The notes under the pieces were generated by a model, which saw only the letters and a list, made by a program, of their open reading frames with translations, had not been told where the DNA came from and did no database searches. Source: Chara braunii (taxonomy: Eukaryota > Streptophyta > Charophyceae > Charales > Characeae). Taken from it: a DNA stretch of 64,000 nt. The stretch is taken from positions 2,182,030 to 2,246,029 of the forward strand of contig BFEA01000032.1 of NCBI GenBank assembly GCA_003427395.1, in the 5' to 3' direction. The translations under genes and the position numbers were made by a program. Of the stretch, positions 56,882 to 61,914 are shown piece by piece. Each line of letters opens with the position of its first letter. Position 1 is the first letter of the stretch.

Positions 56882-58734
56882 GTGCAGAGTGCAGAAATAG
56901 GAGCTCCCTGTGCAGTTGAGCCTTTTTCTGTGCTGCATCCAGTACTCTTTTTGGGAGTTATCCAGTGTACATACAGCCTCGTAGCCATGCCTTCGGTAAA
57001 TATCATCATGGGATGGTCATTTGCTTGGGCTGCAACATTTGTGCTGCTGCTGCTGCTGCTGCTGTGTGTGTCTCTGTGTGTGTGTGGGGGGGGAGAGAGA
57101 GAGAGAGAGAGTTCTTTTGCTGTTAGGTGTAAAGGAACCTGCAGATGGAGTAAGAGAGGGAGGCAGAGAGAGAGTCAGATGGAGGGACGTACACGTTTTT
57201 CCCCGGTGTAAGGAATTCCTGCACATGGAGTACGAGAGCGAGGCAGCGATAGAGTCAGACGGAGGGAGACCGTACATGTTTTTCCCCTTCACAATGATAT
57301 TGGCGAGGGAACAAGAGGGAGAGGCAAGGGGGGGAGTGTGTTTTTCCGTAAGAGGTTTAGCGTATCCCGCACATAGGCCGAGAGAGAGAGACGATGGTGT
57401 TTTTCTCATTCCGTGCAACACATTCCCTTGGCGGGGAGAGGGAGAGACGATGGTGTTTTTCTCATTCCGTGCAACACATTCCCTTGGCGGGGAGAGGCGG
57501 TTAATGGAGACCTCAATTTTCAGACTTCTCATGGCATTTATAACAAATCGCAAGGGCCATTTTAACCAAACTTGCCACCAATTCATCTAAGGGAGATCAT
57601 ACTAACTACTTGCCAAAATAAAACAGCAAGGCAAAAGTGCACTCTCATGAAATTTTGCCAACATTCAAAATTCAGAAATCTTGAGAAATTTCAGAAATCT
57701 CATCAGAGTGCAAATGATGCCAAATTTGGCACACAACAACCTTGAACCAAAACAAAAACAGGGAAAAAAAAAACCCATAACATTTGACCCCCAAGCCCTA
57801 ATTTCAGTTCTGAACAGTGCAATGGGGTGGTAGAGAAAGAGATGAGGGTTCAGTGGGTGAGGGGGAGGGAAGAGGGGAGCGAGACAGAGAGGTCCCATCT
57901 GCTTTTCTCTCGCATTTTGATTTTCGTGCGTGTGCGAACTTCTGAAGTGGCAACAGGTAATCTAGTTTTTTTCTTCTTCAGGAATGCTTGTTTGTCATCC
58001 ACCCAGCAAATGGGCCTACCACTGGGATTTGTGAATGGTGCTGACCTATTGATACAGTATATTTCACTGATTGTTGTGCCTGGGTCTGATTTGGTTACTA
58101 TCTGATGCATGGAGTCCCTGATCCCCTTGTTCTTCAGGGCCTGGTTCTGTTTTGAGGATGATAATGAGGGAAGTGCATCCATATTTTGCCGCCTTGGCAT
58201 TAAGGCAGTTGTCTTTGTAAGAGAGTGGGTAATATCTTGATCCTCATGGCCATGGGAGAGAAGGCTGCGAAGGACGTAATGACAGGGTCATGATGATATG
58301 CTCCCTTCTCATTGTCTCTGGCTTCTGTGATGGCTTCATGTTGTATTGCTGTTTGATGATAGTTCTATCTGCCTATTGTCGCGGACTCATTCAGCTGCTA
58401 ACCTCTTAATTATTTAGGAGTCTACAATGACTCTACATTGTAGGCCAGTCTGGGGTGATGGCGGATCTCTTTACTTGTCTTTTGAGGTCGGTCAGGTATG
58501 ACAACCAGTCTCTTCACTAGTGCTGACCGACATTCAGATTGATTGTCTTGGTATATGTATATATATTTCTGTTTGACGACATATATGTATATATAAACAA
58601 GTTGAAAAATACAAGTATACATATTGGCTGTGTTGGTCTTGTTTCCTCGCCTCTTATGTTGTGGCAATGACGTTTGTTTGTTTCTCGTGCAGCATGCCTA
58701 ACGATGAAGCTCAGCTTTATGCTGCAGAAGAACT
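39904..58734 (+). CDS. NOT2: NOT2/VIP2 subunit of CCR4-NOT (8 exons, 3' end outside)
   Basis: NOT2 is a core subunit of the CCR4-NOT complex, which deadenylates mRNA and represses translation in the cytoplasm and also acts in transcription. In plants NOT2/VIP2 has been linked to microRNA biogenesis. Eight exons join in consistent phase with GT-AG borders: 39904-40015, 41460-41638, 45329-45863, 47473-47571, 48800-48987, 53256-53837, 55018-55070 and 58693-58734. They give 596 codons plus two bases. Recognisable plant NOT2 blocks are GRTFSSSFATAQAAS, LHNVQNSYNLQNMQNALSSR, GGLNVVGSHGFSS, IVQQNQEFSIQNEDFPALPG, MQSQHFP, and the start of the C-terminal NOT domain, FGLLGLLSVIRMTDPDLTTL, then GYFMKFQQETLFYIFY and MPNDEAQLYAAEEL. 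The start codon is the first ATG after an in-frame TGA at 39877. The last NOT-domain residues (about 65) are not found up to 64000. Two low-complexity insertions (Gly/Ala and poly-Gln) distinguish it from the flowering-plant proteins I recall. Confidence 0.9.
40190..41245 (+). repeat. Intron 1 satellite, about 6 units near 180 bp
   Basis: Units consist of (GT)n(GA)n, then a GTGCCCATGATATATCAGTC block, GTGCGTTGATTGAAGTGCGA, GTGTCGAGTGT, a GGGGGCAGAGGTGTACAGAA block, and GTTGTTGGGTAGGTAGGAGT, before the next microsatellite. Microsatellites start near 40277, 40429, 40661, 40836, 41017 and 41223. The unit near 40638 has a 24-base T run before the GT tract. The minus strand stays open for 467 codons across the array; this is a repeat read-through, not a gene. 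Confidence 0.88.
41460..41638 (+). CDS. NOT2: NOT2 exon 2
   Basis: Acceptor TTGGCAG|G, donor CAG|GTATTA. It encodes NIPSLHNVQNSYNLQNMQN and then ALSSRNAGMGGVPSSTPQQQ, ending RFASANLPGALPQ. This is the block corresponding to IQGLHNIHGSFNVPNM and GRFASNNLPVALSQ in flowering-plant NOT2. Enters in phase 1, leaves in phase 0. Confidence 0.92.
42030..42145 (+). repeat. Intron 2 GT-rich and (GA)n tract
   Basis: Imperfect GTGTATGT repeats end in (GT)n(GA)n at about 42105-42145. Preceded by a 30-bp tandem duplication (TGCGTTTTATGAATGCTTTC at 41952 and 41986). Confidence 0.85.
44366..44384 (+). repeat. Second copy of the CTTAAACCACCAGTACACG motif (intron 2)
   Basis: Identical over 19 bases to 9942-9960. 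Followed, as there, by GC-rich DNA with CGCGCCAAG. Element extent is unknown. Confidence 0.55.
44491..44760 (+). repeat. Two-copy tandem duplication, 135-bp unit (intron 2)
   Basis: Units starting GTCCGTTAGCC (44491) and GTCCGGTAACC (44626) share GATTTCAATTCTCAAG, GGGCGATGTGGTG, GGTAGGGGGACTCTC and ATTCATAAGG blocks at roughly 85-90% identity. Confidence 0.85.
45329..45863 (+). CDS. NOT2: NOT2 exon 3 (Gly/Ala-rich)
   Basis: Acceptor ATGCAG|ATGTCA, donor AGAG|GTACAG. It begins MSHTGLHGHSAMGTRGGLNV as in plant NOT2, then carries a run of eight alanines from GCGGCGGCAGCAGCAGC (about 45500-45523) and long glycine-rich stretches (GGGSGVSLGGGGAGGG). It ends SYNPQGDLLAMISR. 535 bp, phase 0 in and phase 1 out. 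The GGLNRSLNSGGGLNI segment matches the RSISSGGGLSV segment of the flowering-plant protein. Confidence 0.9.
47037..47330 (+). repeat. Nested tandem duplication, 80-bp unit (intron 3)
   Basis: An 80-bp unit starting CAATCCTTCTTCCTTCCCAG is present at 47111 and 47191 with two or three differences. The flanking TCTGCAA...CATCATGGGTCTA block (47040-47085) is also repeated after the second unit (47261-47310). Confidence 0.85.
47473..47571 (+). CDS. NOT2: NOT2 exon 4
   Basis: Acceptor CAGCAG|GTGCAC, donor AAGG|GTAAGT. 99 bp encoding ALRKPAAVNAIVQQNQEF and then SIQNEDFPALPGFK, the most conserved N-terminal block of plant NOT2. The first codon is completed by the G that ends exon 3. The other DFP block (NDFPQL) that I recall just upstream in flowering-plant orthologues was not found in the 1.6-kb intron before this exon. 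Confidence 0.93.
48095..48470 (+). repeat. Two-copy tandem duplication, about 184-bp unit (intron 4)
   Basis: The blocks CAAGTCCATGTGAATGTTAC, GGTGTAGATGTAAAGGTACC, CTCGCCATAG and GACGAGGAAGGAGCCTCAG each occur twice in the same order, from 48095 and from 48279. Confidence 0.85.
48800..48987 (+). CDS. NOT2: NOT2 exon 5 (poly-Gln)
   Basis: Acceptor TTTGCAG|GTGGAG, donor CCG|GTAAGG. It encodes GATDLTADMHHKDQQTH, a glutamine-rich stretch of about 30 residues from CAGCAGCAACAG repeats, then ENALSAMQSQHFP. The flowering-plant counterpart reads MHQKEQLHDN and MMQSQHFP, without the glutamine run. Phase 1 in, phase 0 out. Confidence 0.9.
49611..50811. mobile_element. 1.2-kb inverted-repeat element in intron 5
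   Basis: The left arm (49611-49730) and right arm (50740-50811) are inverted repeats: GTCCACGGTCCTA, GACGGTTCAGAT, GCACAATCTTAAGAC and TTAAACCACCAGTACC appear in order on the left and, reverse-complemented, on the right. The interior holds four tandem units of about 110 bp, each beginning near a GGTCAGATACATTC block and ending in a GCTGGCAGAGCCC block followed by an A-rich tract. No coding capacity is evident. It is best described as a non-autonomous inverted-repeat element; its superfamily is unknown and no target-site duplication was defined. The left arm itself contains a diverged duplicate (49541-49600). Confidence 0.7.
50039..50590 (+). repeat. Four tandem units inside the 1.2-kb element
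   Basis: Units lie at about 50039-50147, 50180-50270, 50317-50428 and 50498-50590. Each has the order GTGATCGTGGT, AGATACATTC, GTGAGTATGCCCTCA-like, GAGGGCCATCC and CTTGCTGGCAGAGCCC-like, and is separated from the next by purine-rich A/G tracts. Three of the four end in an A-rich tail directly after GGCAGAGCCC or GGCAGGGC. Confidence 0.8.
50860..51490 (+). repeat. Pyrimidine-rich CACCTCCC tract (intron 5)
   Basis: CCACCTCCC, CTCCGCC and CACCTCACCTC blocks repeat irregularly. Long frames on both strands (up to 492 codons on the plus strand and 331 on the minus strand, extending from 50075 to 51553) arise from this composition and are not genes. Confidence 0.75.
51577..51634 (+). repeat. (GT)n and (GA)n microsatellite (intron 5)
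   Basis: A short GT tract and a (GA)n run (about 51599-51634) in the usual GT-then-GA order. Confidence 0.9.
51773..52080. repeat. Inverted pair of a 50-bp repeat (intron 5)
   Basis: The left copy (51773-51825) contains TTCAAATTCAGGTCTG then GCAGTTATGGGTC. The right copy (52018-52078, reverse complement) contains TTCGAATTCAGGTCTG then CATGGTTATGGGTCAG. They face each other across about 190 bp. The GATTCGAATTC stretch looks like an RNA polymerase III B-box, but no tRNA fold can be drawn. It may be two SINE-like copies in inverted orientation. Confidence 0.5.
52535..52815 (+). repeat. Two T-run/(GT)n(GA)n compound microsatellites (intron 5)
   Basis: A T run (52531-52550) precedes (GT)n(GA)n at about 52567-52633, and a second (GT)n(GA)n, the longest GT run in the window, lies at about 52741-52813. 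Confidence 0.9.
52904..52966 (+). repeat. Two-copy tandem duplication, 32-bp unit (intron 5)
   Basis: The unit AAGAGTGTTTGAACTGAAGG with its continuation CACCATGATGCA occurs twice without differences. Confidence 0.9.
53256..53837 (+). CDS. NOT2: NOT2 exon 6 (poly-Gln and start of NOT domain)
   Basis: Acceptor GGGCAG|GGTGGT, donor CTTCAG|GTGAGT. It encodes a Gly/Ala-rich start, YEQQLVSQHQQYQQSQLRL (matching YDQLIQQYQQHQNQSQFRL), then a long glutamine run of mixed CAG/CAA codons at about 53416-53532, then DPFGLLGLLSVIRMTDPDLT, GTDLTTLGLNLNSREQLYKT and FASPWADGPLREPEFTLPAC. The last part begins the NOT2/3/5 domain that binds the NOT1 scaffold and NOT3. An exon for the MGRSAGFNLGG segment of flowering plants was not seen between exons 5 and 6; the two join in phase without it. 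Confidence 0.93.
54379..54600 (+). repeat. Two-copy tandem duplication, about 115-bp unit (intron 6)
   Basis: Blocks CCATCCTTGTCCCT, CCCAATGCCAGCTT, CTTTTGTGCAA and ACATTGAGGGG occur in the same order from 54379 and from 54494. Confidence 0.85.
55018..55070 (+). CDS. NOT2: NOT2 exon 7
   Basis: Acceptor TTGCAG|CCTGGA, donor TACAG|GTACGT. It encodes PGYFMKFQQETLFYIFY plus two bases of a serine codon, matching GYFSKFQVETLFYIFYS in the NOT domain. Confidence 0.93.
55192..55376. mobile_element. Small inverted-repeat element, CTTAAACCACC family (intron 7)
   Basis: Left end GCTTAAACCATCGGTTCACG (55192) and right end, reverse-complemented, GTTGAACCACCAGTTCACAC (about 55357-55376) form 20-bp imperfect terminal inverted repeats around 145 bp of GC-rich DNA. 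The ends resemble the motif at 9942, 44366, 49716 and 50743. Confidence 0.5.
55359..55650 (+). repeat. Tandem duplications of 90 and 67 bp (intron 7)
   Basis: The unit from ACTGGTGGTT through GGGAAAAGATAAATGCTTAT to AAAGAAACACATAG occurs at 55363 and 55453. A second unit, GGGCAAGCTAGGGAAATATG followed by ACTGTTGAATGCACG, is duplicated at 55540-55650. Confidence 0.85.
56588..56880 (+). repeat. CA-rich tandem repeat and (CA)n (intron 7)
   Basis: A roughly 117-bp unit with CACACTTGCACACA, GGAAACAGATG, GCAAACACACTC and GCTCAACCACTTGCAC is present about twice (from 56588 and 56705), then (CA)n at 56845-56879. Confidence 0.8.
57386..57497 (+). repeat. Two-copy tandem duplication, 54-bp unit (intron 7)
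   Basis: GAGAGACGATGGTGTTTTTC followed by ATTCCGTGCAACACATTCCC occurs twice, at 57386 and 57440, practically identical. A preceding GTACGAGAGCGAGGC/ACGTTTTTCCCC block (57150-57300) is also partly repeated. Confidence 0.85.
58693..58734 (+). CDS. NOT2: NOT2 exon 8
   Basis: Acceptor CGTGCAG|CATG, donor GAACT|GTAAGT. 42 bp encoding (S)MPNDEAQLYAAEEL, matching SMPKDEAQLYAANEL. It ends two bases into a codon; the next exon should start with one base and then YNRGW. No such exon was found to 64000. Confidence 0.92.
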
Positions 58735-58768
58735 GTAAGTGCTGTCTGCTGTCAGCAGTCCTTTGTTC

Positions 58769-58849
58769 TGGAATGGACTTTTTTTTTTCCTCTTCTCTGT
58801 ATCGTTCCAATTTTAACAGATGTCCCGAAGGACGTGGAATGGACTTTTT
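58769..58849 (-). pseudogene. U6 retropseudogene, 3'-truncated, with target-site duplication
   Basis: The minus strand (58833 to about 58791) matches U6 nt 1 to about 44: GTCCTTCGGGACATC, then TTAAAATTGGAACGATACAG, then AGAAGA, then GG and an A run. It is flanked by the direct repeat TGGAATGGACTTTTT at 58769-58783 and 58835-58849. A target-site duplication of about 15 bp plus an A tract is the signature of LINE-type retroposition. The RNA template is truncated within the ACAGAGA region. The copy lies 35 bp after NOT2 exon 8, in intron 8. Confidence 0.88.
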
Positions 58850-59031
58850 AAATTTGAGAAGTTTGTTAGTTTTTTTTACTGCGTGATGAAGTCCATGGGT
58901 GTTCTGCACGCTGCAATGGGTACTGAGCCATCAACAGAGCACAGGGTTCAGGTACACCTATTAATATAGCCAATATCAAGGATTTATACAGGCTGACCTA
59001 TTCATATAGTCAATGTCAATGGAGTATGTAG

Positions 59032-59185
59032 GGCTTCTTGAGTGTTTTTTTTTTCTTTTCTTTTCTTTTCTTAAATAATTGGACAATTTCTCGATTTATG
59101 CGTGTCATCCTTGCGCAGGGGCCATGTTAATCTCCTCTGTGTCGTTCCAATTTTAACGGATGTCCTGAAGGATGGCTTCTCGAGT
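59032..59185 (-). pseudogene. U6 retropseudogene, full-length, with A-rich tail and target-site duplication
   Basis: On the minus strand, 59173 to about 59077 aligns with the whole U6: TTCAGGACATCCGTTAAAAT, TGGAACGACACAGAGG, GATTAACATGGCCCCTGCGC, AAGGATGACACGCATAAAT and CGAGAAATTGTCC. It is followed by a tail of (AAAAG)n and A. The direct repeats GGCTTCTTGAGT (59032-59043) and GGCTTCTCGAGT (59174-59185) flank it. The ACAGAGA box reads ACAGAGG and the AGC triad reads AAC, both essential positions for splicing, and I see no TATA box or upstream element where a plant U6 promoter would be, so it is a pseudogene. Confidence 0.88.
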
Positions 59186-59199
59186 TTCTACCATACTTG

Positions 59200-59340
59200 T
59201 GGTGCATTTGTGTGCTGTGCCATGCGCACATGGCTGGTGCGCGCGCACTGCGCGCATGGCGCATAGGTGCGCTATATGCGCATGCACGCGCTACTCATGC
59301 GCCGTGCGCTGATGCGCGCGCACCTGCAGGCCATGCACTA
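59200..59340 (+). repeat. GCGC/ATGCGC-rich tract (intron 8)
   Basis: Dense ATGCGC, GTGCGCGCGC and TGCGCAT blocks, many self-complementary. Similar GCGCCGCA-rich tracts lie at 52335-52415 and 61568-61640. Confidence 0.6.
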
Positions 59341-59834
59341 GGGTGGTGCGCCAGATGTGCTGCATTTTTTTTTTAATTATTATTGGGTGCTTCCACCACC
59401 TGTTTGAACTTCGACTGATCAGAAAGGTTCCCTCTCTCTCTCTCTCTATCTATCTAGCAAACAATTTAAACGTTCTTAGAAATTTCAACAAACAAAAAAT
59501 GGTGGTCAGCCGTCCCTCCTTGTCATCTCTCTCTCTCTCTTCATGTCGTCAATGAGCTGCTTCAGCAGAGCGGCCGCCACTGTCACCTGCATCACCGAGA
59601 AGGCCACAACAGCAAATGGTGGTCAGCCCCTGGAAGGAAAACCCTCTCCCCTCATCCAGATCCACCACTCTCTCCTGTAATCCCCCTCGGCTATGCAACA
59701 ATCCAGTGGGCATTAAAAAAAAAAAAAAAAAAAATGACGAGCAAATTAAACTGTGGAAACAACATTCCAAAAAGGAGTAGGGAAAAAAACTGCAAATGCC
59801 AAATTGAGATATGTAGTTTGGAACGCATGGCAAC

Positions 59835-60886
59835 TAGGAGAGATGGAGCGAGAGAGAGGGAAGGAGGAGGAGGGACAGATGGATGAAGAAGAAGGGAGAA
59901 AGGAGGGAGAAAGTGAGGAGGGAGAGATAGAGGAAGAAGAAGGGAGGAAGGAGGGAGAAGGAAAGGGAGGAGGAAAGAGGGAGTAGCGAGTCGACATCTG
60001 GAGGGAGAAAGGGAGGAAGGAGGAAAGGAGGGAGAAAGGGAGAAAGGAGAGGTAGAGATAGATGACGAAAGAGGGGAGAGGAGGAGGGAGGAAGGAGGAG
60101 GGAGAGATGGACGAGGAAGAAGGGAGAGAGGAGGAAGTGGGAGGGAGAAAAGGAGGAAGAGTGGGCAGCGAGTCGAGTCAGTCGATGCGTGCACGATGGG
60201 AGGGGTGGAGGTGTCGCGCGAAGTGAAAGGCCCTGCCGCTAACGTAACAAGGGCAAAAAAAAAAAGGTGATTGGATAGTGAAGTGTTCGAAGGACAGATG
60301 GATGGAGAGAGAGGGAGGAAGGAGGAGGGACAGATGGATGAATAAGAAGGGAGAAAGGTGGAGGGAGGAAGGGAGGAGATGGATGAAGAAGAAGGGAGGA
60401 AGAAAGAGGGAGAAAGGGAGGAGGAAGGAGGAGGGACAGATGGATGAATAAGAAGGGAGAAAGGTGGAGAGAGGAAGGGAGGAGATGGACGAAGAAGGGA
60501 GGAAGAAAGAGGGAGAAAAGGAGGAAAGAGGGAGCAGCGAGTCCAAATGTGGGAGAAAGGGAGGAGGAAAGAGGAGGGAGAAGTGAGGTCCTGCGTGGAG
60601 GAGGGAGAAAGTGAGGAAGGAGAGAGGTACAGATAGATGACGAAAGAGGGGAGAGGAGGAGGGAGAGATGGACGAGGAAGAAGGGAGGAAGGAGGGAGAA
60701 AGGAAGGAGGAAAGAGGGGGCAGCGAGTCGAGTCAGTTGACGCGTGGGAGGGGTGGAGGTGCCGTGCGGAGTGAAAGGCCCTGTCGCTAATGTAACAAGG
60801 GCAAAAAAAAAAAAAAAAGGTGATTGGATGGTGAAGTGTTCGAAGGACAGAGACAGGAGAAGGGAAGAGCGAATATGTATAGATAG

Positions 60887-60924
<38 letters not shown>

Positions 60925-61114
60925 GAGGGAGAAAGGGAGGAAGGAGGAGGGAGAAAGGAAGGAGGAAAGAGGGGGCAGCGAGTTGAGTCAGTCGACACGT
61001 GGAGGATGGGAAGGGTGGAGGTGCCGTGCGGAGTGAAAGGCCCTGTCGCTAACGTAACAAGGGCCAAAAAAAAAAAAGGATGGTGAAGTCTTTGAAGGAC
61101 AGAGACAGGAGGAG

Positions 61115-61152
<38 letters not shown>
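59835..61152 (+). repeat. Polypurine tract with three copies of a 110-bp unit (intron 8)
   Basis: GGAGGAGGGAGAAAGG-type purine-rich DNA is interrupted by three copies of a unit with GGGAGGGGTGGAGGTG, AGTGAAAGGCCCTG, CGCTAACGTAACAAGGGC, an A run and GGATGGTGAAGTGTTCGAAG (from about 60190, 60745 and 61005). (GATA)n and (GA)n follow at 60883-60925 and 61112-61152. The minus strand stays open for 554 codons for the same reason as at 35.4-37 kb; this is not a gene. Confidence 0.82.
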
Positions 61153-61629
61153 CTGGTGGCAACCCACCTCAAGCGGCTCGGTGATTCCTCTTCGCTCCCG
61201 CTGCCTGCTGCAGCTGCCTCCTGCTGTGTGCTGCTGCCTCCCGCCGCCTCCTGTTTCTTGCTTGGGCTTGTGCTGCTGGTGACTGGCGGGCACAGCCGAC
61301 GACGAACGACGATGAAAATGGACCACACGACGGCCGCCAAGGAGACAAGGCACAACTGGCAGGTCGGTGAAGTGCCAGGGTGCCCAACGGGGGTGTGAGG
61401 GAGGCCTTAGTAGTTGGCCAGGTCTCCCCCCAAAATTTTTAGCGGGCCTCCTCGCGGCCCAAAAAAAAAAAATTCACGCCCACGGAGGCAATTTCCCCCA
61501 GTACCCCTCAGGGCCTCCCACGCCCGTCCCGAACTTCTTTTGTTTTTTCTCACGACCCCTGTTATGGCCGATGCGCCGCATGCCGTCCGTGCGCCGGCTG
61601 TGCTCTGCGCCGCGACGCGGCGCACGACA

Positions 61630-61914
61630 TGTGCCGCAAGTATGGTTTCTACAAAGTTTTTAGAGTTTGATAAAAATGATTTGATTACTCGGTTCTTAGA
61701 TTTTCATCATTTTCTGTATAGAAGATTTTATAACTTTCTTTTTCTTTTTCTTTACAAAATGCTTCTATTATACAATTCTTATGAAGATGATCAAGAGGTT
61801 TACAGAAAAGTAAAGAAAATGATGGTGCATGGAGTAGGGTTAGAGTGCAAATTTTACGTGTGTGCTATATTATACCAGACGACTGAGGACGACGATGGTG
61901 ACACATATCTTTGA
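61630..61914 (+). other. AT-rich open frame of unknown origin
   Basis: A frame of about 90 codons from ATG 61645 to the TGA after 61914 encodes a Phe/Leu/Tyr-rich N-terminal part (YRRFYNFLFLFLYKMLLL) and an acidic/basic C-terminal part (YEDDQEVYRKVKKMMVHG). It sits abruptly in GC-rich surroundings. I do not recognise a family. It may be a fragment of a DNA transposon protein, or simply AT-rich intron. Confidence 0.25.

Noticed and set aside
59032-59185. Functional U6 gene
   Set aside because: ACAGAGA and AGC are mutated, there is an A-rich 3' tail and flanking direct repeats, and no promoter is evident.
59691-61355. A 554-codon minus-strand frame
   Set aside because: It reads the pyrimidine strand of a polypurine tract with repeats; the translation is Ser/Pro/Leu repeats with no domain.
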